From positions 1 through 64,000 of the forward strand of contig NZ_RCWH01000009.1 in NCBI RefSeq assembly GCF_003668635.1: a stretch of 64,000 nucleotides of DNA. The letters are read 5' to 3'. The DNA is from Planomicrobium sp. Y74 (GTDB taxonomy: Bacteria; Bacillota; Bacilli; Bacillales_A; Planococcaceae). The notes under the pieces were generated by a model. That model saw nothing but the letters and a program-made list of their open reading frames with translations. It did no database searches and was not told the origin of the DNA. Position 1 is the first letter of the stretch, and every line of letters begins with the position of its first letter. Made by a program: the position numbers and the translations under genes. Below, one piece after another: positions 16,630-25,478 of this stretch.

Positions 16630-18018
16630 ATGAAAAAAATTTTTGATTTCAATGGAAATAAAGAGATGAAAGAAATGGTTATCAATGAAAAAACTACAAC
16701 TGAATCATTAATTCATTTAACCCCTGCAGCATTAAAAGAATTAATATTAAAATACTATGCGAATGAAACAGTGACTGCTTTGAAAAAGAAATATAGGATA
16801 ACTCGGTCTAAACATACTATTGTAAAAGCCTTTCCAACGGTCTCTTTTTCAAATTGCAGAATGTGTGACAAACCTATCTGGAGTAGATTATTAGTTAGAG
16901 AACGCAAAAATATTATCTCTTTTGAAGAAGAGTTATGGTGCCATGCTTGTAAACACCAAGAAAATTCTTCAATTTGCCAGTGTGAAAATGAAACGTGTAC
17001 AAAAGAAAGGATATTTCAAAAAGAAGAAATTAGACGGCTGCAGGAAGAAGAGGAAAGACGAAAACAAGAAAGGGATAAAAAGAGAGAAGAAGAGAGACGA
17101 AAACTTAAAGAGGTGCAACAAAAAATAAGAGACGAGATGGAACAAAGGGGACTAGGACGTGAAGGAATGGAAATTGATGATCAAAAAGTAAAAATAGAGC
17201 ATAATGAAATCACAATAGAAATTATTAATGATTTCACTATTGGTGGAGGCGGTAAATTAAAAAATGAAAATGAGTTGTCCTTAAATGAACGTTTGATTTT
17301 GGGAGCGTTTATCAGGGGAACTCAGTTGGAAGGTACTACTGATTTACAAATTCCATTAATGAACAAGTATTTGATAACACCTACACTTGACTTCTTTGAC
17401 CAAATGTTAGATTACTTGATTAAGAATCAATTAATTTCACCTAGCAGGTCAACTGCATTAACCGAGTGTTCAATAAACCAGTACGACGAAGTTTCGTTCA
17501 ATAAGATGATGATTAGGTATAGAGTTAATGTAATTCCGAGTCACAGTTATAAGAATATGGTTCAAAATTTAATCTTCCCTAAATCAGAAGATTTTTTGAA
17601 AGATAGAGAATTTTGTCAAGAAATTTGGTGTAAAATAGCAGTTGGCGAAGTTATGGCTGATTTAGATTTAAGTTTAGAAAAAAAGAATATTGTATATTCA
17701 CCTCGAAAAGTACACCAACAAGTTTTCGAGTACTTGATTAATTATTTTTCGATAAATCAAATTTACAATATCACTAATAACGCTGGTAATAGGCTATCAA
17801 CAAAATTAATAGAAGGTACAATCCATCCTTCAGATGCAGCGGATTCTATGATTATGCATATTGAAAATTATGGGTTGAAAGCTATAAGGGAGAAATGGGA
17901 TGTTAAACCATTCTATAGGCAGACTAGAGAAAGTATTTTAACAAAAATGATATTTAATAATGTTTTAACTATTGGGGACGCAGGCTATAAAGAAGTGGCT
18001 AGGAAATACTTTCAATAA
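16630..18018 (+). CDS. Orphan protein with Cys clusters and charged coiled coil
   Basis: 462 residues from the ATG at 16630 (an upstream start at 16540 lies inside the hairpin). Residues 30-60 look helix-turn-helix-like (LILKYYANETVTALKKKYR). CRMCDKPIW (about 77) and CHACKH (about 103), then CQCENETC, could make one or two zinc ribbons. Residues 125-175 are a continuous Glu/Arg/Lys helix (RRLQEEEERRKQERDKKRE). The C-terminal 250 residues are unlike anything I know. AT-rich codon use contrasts with the replication core. Single gene with its own terminator. Confidence 0.7.
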   Translation: MKKIFDFNGNKEMKEMVINEKTTTESLIHLTPAALKELILKYYANETVTALKKKYRITRSKHTIVKAFPTVSFSNCRMCDKPIWSRLLVRERKNIISFEEELWCHACKHQENSSICQCENETCTKERIFQKEEIRRLQEEEERRKQERDKKREEERRKLKEVQQKIRDEMEQRGLGREGMEIDDQKVKIEHNEITIEIINDFTIGGGGKLKNENELSLNERLILGAFIRGTQLEGTTDLQIPLMNKYLITPTLDFFDQMLDYLIKNQLISPSRSTALTECSINQYDEVSFNKMMIRYRVNVIPSHSYKNMVQNLIFPKSEDFLKDREFCQEIWCKIAVGEVMADLDLSLEKKNIVYSPRKVHQQVFEYLINYFSINQIYNITNNAGNRLSTKLIEGTIHPSDAADSMIMHIENYGLKAIREKWDVKPFYRQTRESILTKMIFNNVLTIGDAGYKEVARKYFQ

Positions 18019-18255
18019 CACAAAATTCAACATAATGCGTATATCAGTAAGTAATTATAGAAATTTCAATGATATACGATATGACTGTCAAAAGTGGACT
18101 AGCCACTCATAGAAATGATGAATTTAGGGGGGAAGATAAAGTTTTTCTTATTAAAAAAGATTATCAATAAGGCAGCTTTTTGTACTTACCTGAAATTAGT
18201 TCTTTTACTCGAATTTATAAATATAATGAAATAACAAGCGAAATTAGATGGAAGT

Positions 18256-18292
18256 AAATAAAGAAGCTGCCGATTGGCAGCTTCTTTATTTT
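18256..18292. terminator. Strong bidirectional terminator
   Basis: AAATAAAGAAGCTGCC and GGCAGCTTCTTTATTT form a perfect 16-bp stem around GATT, with T runs on one side and A runs on the other. A related half (AAGGCAGCTTTTTG) occurs at 18170. Confidence 0.85.
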
Positions 18293-18786
18293 TATGAATG
18301 AACTAATAGGAGAAATAAAATTCACTCTATTTTCATATGCTTATTCTAAGATTTCTTTCTTCAATTCACTAACGTCGCCTGGATTTTCTAAGTATATTTG
18401 TTATCGGCTATTTTCATGTTTTGTGGCCAAGCGTGACAATTCTACCTGTAGTCTATTTGGTAAAAGAAAAAGTAAACCACTTGTGCCTGCCAGCATAGTC
18501 AGCGGTTTACTCGTTTAACTGTAAATTCGCCTTAAAAACGATGTGGTATTGTGGTTGGACCGTCAATCCATCTGCACTTGAGGACTTTATCGTTAATTAG
18601 CGATATACCTTAATTTGTATTATATCGATATCAAACATGAAGCTCAAGTATTCTTGAGTATTCAAAAATTATAGCATGTTGGAATAAGGATGCTGAGTCA
18701 AAGGCATTTCCATCGTTGAAGGTTTCTTTTTGGGCCGTATAAAGAGCGGTCCGTAGTTATTAGTATCTTGCAAATTGGTCATTTGC
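18293..18786. other. Decayed stretch without intact gene
   Basis: On the minus strand of 18300-18520 a broken frame reads LPNRLQVELSRLATKHENS, a stop, then QIYLENPGDVSELKKEILE and another stop, which looks like a relic gene of unknown family. I see nothing in 18521-18786. Confidence 0.35.
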
Positions 18787-19002
18787 TTAATCGCCACCGT
18801 TATGGTTCAGACTTTTGATGGGGTGGCCTTCGCAAAGTCAATGGCTTGGCCAAAACTGATTTTCAGTTCCTCAAACAATTGGTTCTCCTTCATTTTCAAT
18901 CCATCCTTTCGGAAGTATACAAGCTCTTCAGGTAGTCTACGAATTGTTTGAGCAACTTCTTTTGATTCGGCTTTAAAGAGGTTTGCTGATTTTTGCGTTC
19001 AT
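18787..19002 (-). pseudogene. Decayed partial copy of the higBA-like locus
   Basis: This stretch is a diverged duplicate of 19967-20178. It covers the 3' part of the toxin gene, the shared overlap and the 5' part of the antitoxin gene. Blocks such as tccatcctttcggaagtata and caagctcttcag are identical. It carries substitutions and gaps that destroy both frames, so it is a relic of a second toxin-antitoxin locus or of a duplication. Confidence 0.75.
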
Positions 19003-19112
19003 ACGTCTTTTATACATTAATTAAGTATGAATGCAAAAAAATCTTCTACTTTGGATCGAATTTTTCTTGTAAAGCAAGGTGTTATAAGTAAATGGAAAGT
19101 GGGAGAAACAAA

Positions 19113-19157
19113 ACGACCCACCGTGGTCCGCTTGAAAAGAGGCGTGGTGGGTTCTGT
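19113..19157. repeat. Dispersed GACCCACC hairpin, copy 1
   Basis: CGACCCACCGTGGTCCGC, a short gap, then AGAGGCGTGGTGGGTTCTGT. The outer parts pair as a hairpin. A nearly identical copy is at 33026-33070. Here it lies past the 3' end of the AbrB gene and could be its terminator. Confidence 0.65.
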
Positions 19158-19190
19158 AAGGTTCACTATATAACTTTTTATCGGAAGTGG

Positions 19191-19472
19191 CTACTCTTGG
19201 TTCTTGTTCTGCAGTTCCTTCAGCAGAATCTCAGCTCCTTTGGGGCTCAAATACAAGCCTTTCACGTAAGTGGATTCAACGTTTTCATCCAGGATTTCCC
19301 CGGTTACCGCACAGGTGCAATCTGTCTCATATTTTTTGAGAATGATTTTATCTTCTTCAAGAAAGATTTCCATCGGGTCGCCTTCCGAAACGCCCAAGGA
19401 TCTTCTCAACTCGATGGGCGTAACAATACGTCCTAACTGATCAACTTTTCTTACCATCCCGGTACTTTTCAT
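19191..19472 (-). CDS. AbrB/MazE/SpoVT-domain regulator
   Basis: 93 residues from the ATG at 19472, eight bases after AAAGGAGT. Residues 6-45 (VRKVDQLGRIVTPIELRRSL ... GDPMEIFLEEDKIILKKY) are a standard AbrB swapped-hairpin DNA-binding domain. CTCAVTGE near residue 50 adds a pair of cysteines, as in AbrB itself. It is probably a transition-state-type regulator, or the last gene of the toxin-antitoxin run, being on the same strand and close behind it. Confidence 0.85.
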   Translation of the reverse strand: MKSTGMVRKVDQLGRIVTPIELRRSLGVSEGDPMEIFLEEDKIILKKYETDCTCAVTGEILDENVESTYVKGLYLSPKGAEILLKELQNKNQE

Positions 19473-19512
19473 CTGATGACTCCTTTGAAAAATGAATATC
19501 ATCCATCGTCTG

Positions 19513-19725
19513 TTATAAATTCAATTCTTTTTTGACGTCATCCAAGGAATGACGTATTTCCAACCTAGCAAGAACGCGGTCGAAATTTTCTCTATCGCAT
19601 TCATCTTCAATTTTTTCGATGATGAGATTTCGCCTCACGTCCAAAACGGATGTGTGTTCCAGTTTGGCGAAATCGCGGATGTGTTTATTGTCGAAATCCT
19701 CCACACGAAAGGAAATGGTGGACAT
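19513..19725 (-). CDS. Ribbon-helix-helix antitoxin-like protein (DUF6290-like)
   Basis: 70 residues from the ATG at 19725, eight bases after GGAGG; a GTG at 19734 is nearer the site and less likely. STISFRVEDFDNKHIRDFAK is the beta strand and first helix of a ribbon-helix-helix fold, followed by a second helix. Small proteins like this often act as RelB-type antitoxins. No separate toxin gene follows it, so it may support the HigBA-like pair upstream. Confidence 0.7.
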   Translation of the reverse strand: MSTISFRVEDFDNKHIRDFAKLEHTSVLDVRRNLIIEKIEDECDRENFDRVLARLEIRHSLDDVKKELNL

Positions 19726-19748
19726 GGTTAACACCTCCTAAGATAGAC

Positions 19749-20072
19749 TTAAACAGAAACGATTTGCTGTTCTTCGGCTACATGTGGCTGATTGCTCAAA
19801 ATTTCTAATAGTCTCCGGGCTGCACCGCTCGGCTGATTGGTCCCGTGTTCCCACGATTCGATCGTTTTGACAGAGACACCGATTAAAGCTGCGAATGACT
19901 TTTGTGTTAAGTTCATCTGCAGGCGCAACTCTTTGATGTCTTGTGCAGAAAAATTGGCGAGTTCCTTAATGGCCACTGTTTTGGTTCGTGCTTTTGATGG
20001 CTTGCCTTCCGCATAGTCAATCGCTTGACCTAAACTGGTTTTCAGTTCCTCAAAAAATTGGTTTTCTTTCAT
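19749..20072 (-). CDS. higA: XRE-family antitoxin, HigA/NadS-like
   Basis: 107 residues. Residues 50-98 hold a helix-turn-helix (LRLQMNLTQKSFAALIGVSV, then KTIESWEHGTNQPSGAARR), typical of the NadS/HigA type in which the antitoxin gene follows the toxin gene. Its start overlaps the toxin stop by four bases, showing translational coupling. It would neutralise the HigB-like toxin and repress the operon, most likely through the palindrome in the promoter at 20464-20492. Confidence 0.8.
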   Translation of the reverse strand: MKENQFFEELKTSLGQAIDYAEGKPSKARTKTVAIKELANFSAQDIKELRLQMNLTQKSFAALIGVSVKTIESWEHGTNQPSGAARRLLEILSNQPHVAEEQQIVSV

Positions 20073-20431
20073 TTTTCATCCATCCTTTCGGAAGTATACA
20101 AGCTCTTCAGTTGGTCTACGAATGGTTTGAGCATCTTCTTTTGATCGGGCTTCAAGGTGGCTTGCTGATTTTTTGCGTAAATCAGCAGCAAGATGGTATG
20201 AGAGGCTGTTTGGATATCCAAGTAGATGACACGATAAGCACCGCTTTTTCCTTGGTTCGCACTTTCAGGCGAAAAACGCATCTTCCGGAGACCACTCGTC
20301 CCCGTTATGACAGCGCCTTGCCCCAGGTCCATCAGCAACTGGAGTTCCAGCTCTCGCTGTTCAGCTGCGCCAAGTCCAAGTTGATTCCACTTTTGATCAA
20401 AATTTTCTACGTATACAAATGTCCGTTTCAT
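20069..20431 (-). CDS. higB: RelE/HigB-like toxin
   Basis: 120 residues. The core strand-and-loop segment GLRKMRFSPESANQGKSGAY, then RVIYLDI and LLLIYAKNQQ, is the RelE/HigB fold: the basic residues before a GKSGAYRV turn line the mRNA-cutting site in relatives. Such toxins cut mRNA on the ribosome. First gene of the operon, toxin before antitoxin, which is the HigBA order. Its promoter has a textbook layout. Confidence 0.8.
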   Translation of the reverse strand: MKRTFVYVENFDQKWNQLGLGAAEQRELELQLLMDLGQGAVITGTSGLRKMRFSPESANQGKSGAYRVIYLDIQTASHTILLLIYAKNQQATLKPDQKKMLKPFVDQLKSLYTSERMDEK

Positions 20432-20463
20432 AACTACCTCTTCGACTGTTGACTTATGTATTA

Positions 20464-20492
20464 AGTATACCCTATTGAATAGGGTTTTTCAA
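20464..20492 (-). promoter_or_regulatory. Sigma-A promoter with operator in the spacer
   Basis: On the minus strand TTGAAA and TATACT are exactly 17 bases apart, and the spacer contains the palindrome ACCCTATTCAATAGGGT (perfect 8-bp arms around one base). The -10 lies 33 bases before the toxin start. Binding there would block RNA polymerase, so this is the likely autoregulatory operator of the toxin-antitoxin operon. Confidence 0.8.
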
Positions 20493-20704
20493 TTACTGCT
20501 TAATTAAAGTAGAAAAATGAATGTCTTTTTCGTTCGCTCTTGAATCAGAATGCTTAAAACCAAGAGAATGATTCACCTAAAAAGTAGATCTTTAAGGTTC
20601 CGATTTTGGTAAGCTCACAATGACAGACCGATAATAGAATTATTCTTAAAAAAATGGAGATGTTTAATTTTTAAACGGTAAAGCGTTCAAAAAATAACTG
20701 GACA

Positions 20705-20749
20705 AAAAGACGTTCATAAAAGTGCGAAACCACCTTACGAACGTCTTTT
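20705..20749 (-). terminator. Terminator related to the P palindromes
   Basis: AAAAGACGTTCATAAAAGTG and CACCTTACGAACGTCTTTT pair around CGAAAC and end in T runs on both strands. It lies just past the stop of the gene at 20757. The core GACGTTC...TTACGAACGTC resembles the arms of palindromes P1-P6. Confidence 0.7.
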
Positions 20750-20756
20750 GCTGTGA

Positions 20757-20969
20757 CTATTTATGATTGGCACCATCGACCTTGTCATGACTGCTCTTTT
20801 TGTACAAGACATAAATGGCATTGATGGCAATCAGTATCACTAAAGCAGTCAAACCACCCCATACGGCATAAATGTTTTGGGTTACGAGAAAGCTACCGAT
20901 TATTGCACCTATAGAGCCAAATAGCGCATATACACTTAGTCTCCAGTGGGAATTTAAAAGTTTCTTCAT
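20757..20969 (-). CDS. Small two-helix membrane protein
   Basis: 70 residues: two membrane segments (about 12-31, LSVYALFGSIGAIIGSFLV, and 36-55, WGGLTALVILIAINAIYV) joined by a short loop, and a charged C-terminal tail. The start has a moderate ribosome binding site (AGTGTGATGACATG context). Small proteins of this shape occur in many families, and I cannot assign one. Confidence 0.5.
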   Translation of the reverse strand: MKKLLNSHWRLSVYALFGSIGAIIGSFLVTQNIYAVWGGLTALVILIAINAIYVLYKKSSHDKVDGANHK

Positions 20970-21029
20970 GTCATCACACTACTTTACTGAATTTTCCGTT
21001 ATTTACACTATCCACTATATACCATTGGT

Positions 21030-21333
21030 TTATCTGCGGCTACAGGAATTACGAGCTGAATTGGCCTCCAATAAAGAGGATTTATCAAAAGAACACAAAC
21101 AACTTGCGAACAAAGTATTAAAGGATTATAAGAAACCACTTACTTATGCGACGATTTAAGAGGGAGATGAGGTTGTCATGTTGAGCAAGGATCGGGAAAA
21201 TTCCAGCTTTACATCACGGTCAATCGATTGACGTCGTAAAGAAAATTGATTTGAAGACATATATCATAAATGGTGAGCGTCACGAATTTGAATTTACGGA
21301 GACGATGCTAGGACTTTGCGCGGGACTTTTTTA
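21030..21333 (+). pseudogene. YolD-like protein gene, broken
   Basis: Frame one reads LQELRAELASNKEDLSKEHK and stops after LTYATI, where the next in-frame codons read EGDEVVML. After a frame change it continues GQSIDVVKKIDLKTYIINGE and RHEFEFTETMLGL. The order of a helical N-terminal part followed by a small beta domain is that of YolD-like proteins, which often accompany Y-family DNA polymerases. A stop and a frameshift inactivate it. The assignment is by overall pattern. Confidence 0.5.
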
Positions 21334-21522
21334 ACACCTATATTACTTGCATACAACTGAAAGAACAAATATAGATAATAGAGGATTGTCATTATTGATG
21401 TACAGTTGCTTACTCTTCACTTTATTTTTAAGATATAGAGATAAGCACAAAAAAGAGTGGCTCCAGTCCACTCTCCTTACAGTTATATCTCTTACAATAA
21501 GATTTGTTAGTTAACGAAGAGC

Positions 21523-21930
21523 TCATTTTTCAAATCGGACGAATGTTTTTTCTGGTATTTCAATTTGATTAACATCAAAATCATTAAGTTTTAAGGTTAA
21601 GTTGCTCGAGCGTTCCTCACTTTCTTCGCCGATCCAACAAGTATAATGCTCAAAGAAATCACCTTTTTCAAGATAGCTATCCATAATTTCACAAAGCCTA
21701 ATTAGCTTCCTTTTTGATTCAATAGATGTGCTAGTGTTCGTAGATTTCGAAATTTCAATTTCCCAATCACTTGATACCTCATAGACATAGGGCGTGGTGA
21801 ACTGATACTTCTTTACATTTTGACGTTCGTACTTGCTCGAAAAACAGTTGCCAATGACTAGTAAATCATTAGAATCAGGGTCACTAAGCGGTATTTCTAT
21901 ATTGCATCCAATGTAGCCTGCTAAACTCAT
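21523..21930 (-). CDS. Conserved-looking hypothetical protein
   Basis: 135 residues from the ATG at 21930, eight bases after GAGGAGG; the ATG at 21936 is too close to that site. Acidic, without signal peptide or membrane segment. The middle alternates strands (YQFTTPYVYEVSSDWEIEIS) and the end reads DVNQIEIPEKTFVRFE. I do not recognise it. It lies beside the nuclease-like/AbiTii-like trio but on the other strand. Confidence 0.6.
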   Translation of the reverse strand: MSLAGYIGCNIEIPLSDPDSNDLLVIGNCFSSKYERQNVKKYQFTTPYVYEVSSDWEIEISKSTNTSTSIESKRKLIRLCEIMDSYLEKGDFFEHYTCWIGEESEERSSNLTLKLNDFDVNQIEIPEKTFVRFEK

Positions 21931-21960
21931 CTTCATAACCTCCTCGTTGAAAATCACCAT

Positions 21961-22335
21961 TTATTAAATACATATCTTGCTAAAGGAACACTCTAAAGAA
22001 AATTAAAATTGAAGGGCTTGTTTGTAGACACTTTCTATAAGTATACGATTGGTTGTAGCAACAGAGAATTATTAATACTTAAAGAGTGTCTATTTTATTT
22101 AATTTTGAAAGACTTGTGAATGAATTTTTTAAGACATTTCTTTACTTCCGTTATGCTATAAAAATGCCCACTATATTTCCGGTTTAGAATTAATGAAAGT
22201 CGCAGTTTTTTAATATTTAATGAATTTTTGCTTCTGCTACAATTTTAAAATTTATATTCAATTGAAATATGATATTGAGTGATTGTAAAAAGTCTCATCA
22301 AATAAAGATAAAATAAATCAGGGGGAATTGGAGTA
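21961..22335. other. AT-rich intergenic stretch
   Basis: Promoter region between divergent genes. I see no further gene, terminator or repeat here. Confidence 0.4.
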
Positions 22336-23094
22336 ATGAGTAAAAATCAAAAATACCAGGATAATATCGAGCAAAGTTGTCTAGAGTTTGTAAAGAGGGA
22401 CATGAAAGAGAAGGATGCTTTTGGATTGTCCAATGAGCAATACATTGAGTTGAAAAACTGGTTAAATGATTCTGAGCTTAATTCAAACAATAGATTTCCT
22501 GATTTTACTTTTAATAATGGCTTTATAGAACACTTTGCGATTACTTCTTCATTAGAAAATAAAAAAGGCGCAAAGCAGAAAAGGGAATCTAGTATTTTAA
22601 AAAATAAAAGTGAAACTAATTTTTTAAGCAAACTTGAAAATAGTGAAGCAGAAAAAGTATTAATTAGTCGATCGTATGGACGCAAATTTGAAGAACATAC
22701 GTATAGTAATATTGTAGATTCAATAAAGAAGAACTGGATAAAGCATATAGAAAGTTATGATAAAAATATTACTACATCTAAACATGGAATTTTTCTAATT
22801 GAGTATATAGATATTAATATTCAAACAGCAATTTCAAGAAAAAATGAGTCAGTAAAAGTCTTTGATACATATAGAATAAGCGTTGATAAGTATCTGTTAG
22901 ATTGGATATATAGCTACAAAGAAAAAATTAATTATTTAATTTTTGTTAATCTTCTATCATCCTCTATTGAGATAATAAGAATAGATCACATTCCAGAAAT
23001 TACAGAGGGGATTTCAGATATTTGGTATGCACCTACTTTAGGGATGGAAGCACATAAATATGTAGGCCTCAAAACTAAGAACAAAAATCTTTAA
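22336..23094 (+). CDS. Nuclease-like protein, candidate PD-(D/E)XK fold
   Basis: 252 residues. NRFPDFTFNNGFIEHFAITS near residues 51-70 followed by LENKKGAKQKRES offers a PD...E...K arrangement seen in restriction-endonuclease-like folds. The rest is Ile/Lys/Asn-rich, as is usual for laterally moved AT-rich DNA. ATG at 22336 follows GGGGGAATTGG. It opens a run of three same-strand genes ending with an AbiTii-like gene. The nuclease call is tentative: only the motif spacing supports it. Confidence 0.55.
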   Translation: MSKNQKYQDNIEQSCLEFVKRDMKEKDAFGLSNEQYIELKNWLNDSELNSNNRFPDFTFNNGFIEHFAITSSLENKKGAKQKRESSILKNKSETNFLSKLENSEAEKVLISRSYGRKFEEHTYSNIVDSIKKNWIKHIESYDKNITTSKHGIFLIEYIDINIQTAISRKNESVKVFDTYRISVDKYLLDWIYSYKEKINYLIFVNLLSSSIEIIRIDHIPEITEGISDIWYAPTLGMEAHKYVGLKTKNKNL

Positions 23095-23289
23095 TATCAT
23101 ACTAATAAATAAATAAGTGATCATTGTCTCCAAGTTTTTACGAAGAAATGTTTTCCTTTTTCTATTTATTCATTACACCAGATATTTTAAGCTCTCGTTA
23201 TAACGGGTGGGGAATATAAATCGTTCCCAGGAGAAAGTTCAGATTTACTCTTAGGAAATATACAATTAAGTGGCAAGGGGGGAATAAAC

Positions 23290-24384
23290 ATGGCGCGTTG
23301 CATCTATTATAAAGATCGCGATGATTTAAGATTTGATAAGCAAGAGCACATTATCCCAGCAGGATTAGGCGGTAAACAAATGCTCGAAAAGGGTGTAGTT
23401 TCTGATGAAGCAAATGAGAATTTTTCCAAAACAGAATTGAGAGTGCTGAGAGATTCACTTATAGGTCTTAATCGGATGAACAATGGTCCTGGTAAAAGAG
23501 GAAGTCTTAAAGTGAAAAAAGTAAAGACTCCGACTGTTACAGTACTCAGGTCTGACCTTAATAACGATAAGATAGATTCCTTATTAGGTTTTATATTTAT
23601 GGGGAAGTCTTTTGTCATTCCTCAATTGACCACTTATTGGGAAGAGTATTCACTTTCCTATCAATACGTAGCATTAAATTTGGATATACCTTCTGTGGAG
23701 CTTTTTCAAATTGAAATGAATGAAAAAACTATACAATTCTTAGAAAGTAAAAAAAGAAATTATAGACCTGTGCATGTGCCATTCACTACGGATAAAAACT
23801 TTGTTCATATAGGCTATTATAAAAACAATTGGTACGTTGCTACTTCTTTTAAGAAACGACTTAATGTAGATGTTATGGCAGTTGATTTGCTACCAGTACT
23901 TTATGAGTTAAGAGAAAAACTTAAAAATGAAAAAAACTCTTTTAAGCCCGAATTTATGGATGAAGTCGTCTTTAAATTCGAAAATAGGCTCGATATGAAT
24001 TTTTCAGACATGGGCTTTCTATACTTAAAAACGGCATTCAATACATTAGCCTTTTTTAAAGGCTCCAAGTATGTAATGCATCCTAGTTTTGATGAAGTTA
24101 GAGAAACGGTTCTTACAGTCGGAGAATCTGGAAAGTTCATTCGGTTAAAAGATGATTTAGAACATCCAGATATTGAATCGTACATTGAAAGCTTTCCTGA
24201 TAAAGCTCATTATGTAATTCTGTTTTCAGAGGACAGGAACATAAACGCTTACGTATCTTTCTACAGAGAAAAACCAGTTGTCGTCAAGTTAGGAAATAAC
24301 TATGAAGGAGAGCCCTTCATAGATGGACTTGTATGCGATTGGCAGAATACAGAAGAAACTAGACTAGAACAATGGATTAAGTAA
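23290..24384 (+). CDS. HNH-like endonuclease domain protein, zinc cysteines lost
   Basis: 364 residues. The N-terminal 50 residues resemble His-Me finger HNH enzymes: CIYYKDRDD, then KQEHIIPAGLGG, then ANENFSKTE. In relatives the first motif is CxxC and the third contains CxxCN. Here Tyr replaces one Cys and the second pair is missing, so the structural zinc is probably gone while the catalytic His (EHIIP) and Asn remain. The remaining 300 residues are unknown. SD AAGGGGGGAAT precedes the ATG. Confidence 0.55.
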   Translation: MARCIYYKDRDDLRFDKQEHIIPAGLGGKQMLEKGVVSDEANENFSKTELRVLRDSLIGLNRMNNGPGKRGSLKVKKVKTPTVTVLRSDLNNDKIDSLLGFIFMGKSFVIPQLTTYWEEYSLSYQYVALNLDIPSVELFQIEMNEKTIQFLESKKRNYRPVHVPFTTDKNFVHIGYYKNNWYVATSFKKRLNVDVMAVDLLPVLYELREKLKNEKNSFKPEFMDEVVFKFENRLDMNFSDMGFLYLKTAFNTLAFFKGSKYVMHPSFDEVRETVLTVGESGKFIRLKDDLEHPDIESYIESFPDKAHYVILFSEDRNINAYVSFYREKPVVVKLGNNYEGEPFIDGLVCDWQNTEETRLEQWIK

Positions 24385-24440
24385 TATTTTCCATCTTATG
24401 TTAAAATTAAGGGATGACATGTATCAACGGAGGGGTCGAA

Positions 24441-25451
24441 TTGGCAAAGGATAGGAGTACTGAAGCGCTAGAGTTATCAGAAGAAATCTTACGTAATTTT
24501 GAGTTAAATGAGATTCCTACTCAGAATATTGTTTTAAAGTGTTTACGATTAGCTCGATTGACCAATGATACGGAAGGGATTACGTGGTTGAGACATGAAG
24601 CACATGGATTTGACAGAGATAGTCAAGGCAATTTAACCACAGAAGCATGGGAGTCTATTAAAAAATCAGGAAGATATTTCTATGTTGAAGATACTGATAA
24701 AAAGACACAGCAGCCAAAGAAAGTGCAGCGTTCTTTCACCCATACTATTGCTGTATTGGAAGCCTCAATGGCTTCTTTAAAGGCCCAGATGGCGGTCTCT
24801 TATGATCCTAATATCAGTCTCCCTGAAAACACTAATTATTTTTTAACGCAAAGAGCTGTTCAGGGGAATAATGCACAGCGAAATGCTATTTCCCAAAATG
24901 TTGCAGAATACTCTAAAAGAATTGAGACTGTAAAATCAAGACTCTATGATTACGTTTCAAACATAAACTATGAATTGAAATTCGGAGAAATTACGGAAGA
25001 TATTTTCTCTCGAAAGCGTAAATTCGTAGATAACAAGTTGAAAGATATCAGTCCAAAATCTATTCAAAAATTTGTTTCTGTCTATGAGAATCTTAAATCT
25101 AGCAACAATGAAGACTGGGCAAATGCTGTTCATACCTGCAGAAGAATTATTAAAGAAGTGGCTGATGTTCTTTATCCACCTTCGGATGAATTAATCACAC
25201 TACCTAGTGGCAAAAAAATCAAAGTTGGAGAAGAGCAGTATATAAATCGCTTAATTCAATACATCGAAAGTAAATCAGATAGTGGCAGTTTTAAAGCTAT
25301 TGTGGGTTCTAATCTTGAGTTTATAGGAAATCGCTTGGATGGAATTCATAATGCTGCTAATAAAGGAACACATACTGAAGTAACATTGGAAGAAGCTGAA
25401 CGATACATTATATATACTTACCTACTTATTGGAGATATTCTTTCTTTATGA
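24441..25451 (+). CDS. AbiTii-like domain protein
   Basis: 337 residues from a TTG at 24441 with GGAGGGG seven bases upstream; an ATG at 24414 lacks a site. The N-terminal helical stretch (ALELSEEILRNFELNEIP ... ITWLRHEAHGF) resembles AbiTii, a domain found in phage-abortive-infection and other defence proteins. The end (NRLDGIHNAANKGTHTEVT, then EEAERYIIYTYLLIGD) looks like an all-helical HEPN-like module. Third gene of the run, followed by a terminator. A phage-defence role is an inference. Confidence 0.6.
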   Translation: MAKDRSTEALELSEEILRNFELNEIPTQNIVLKCLRLARLTNDTEGITWLRHEAHGFDRDSQGNLTTEAWESIKKSGRYFYVEDTDKKTQQPKKVQRSFTHTIAVLEASMASLKAQMAVSYDPNISLPENTNYFLTQRAVQGNNAQRNAISQNVAEYSKRIETVKSRLYDYVSNINYELKFGEITEDIFSRKRKFVDNKLKDISPKSIQKFVSVYENLKSSNNEDWANAVHTCRRIIKEVADVLYPPSDELITLPSGKKIKVGEEQYINRLIQYIESKSDSGSFKAIVGSNLEFIGNRLDGIHNAANKGTHTEVTLEEAERYIIYTYLLIGDILSL

Positions 25452-25453
25452 AG

Positions 25454-25478
25454 TAAAAGACTGGATTTCCGGTCTTTT
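25454..25478 (+). terminator. Hairpin terminator of the AbiTii-like gene
   Basis: AAAAGACTGG and CCGGTCTTTT pair around ATTT, followed by TTC, just past the stop at 25451. Confidence 0.75.
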
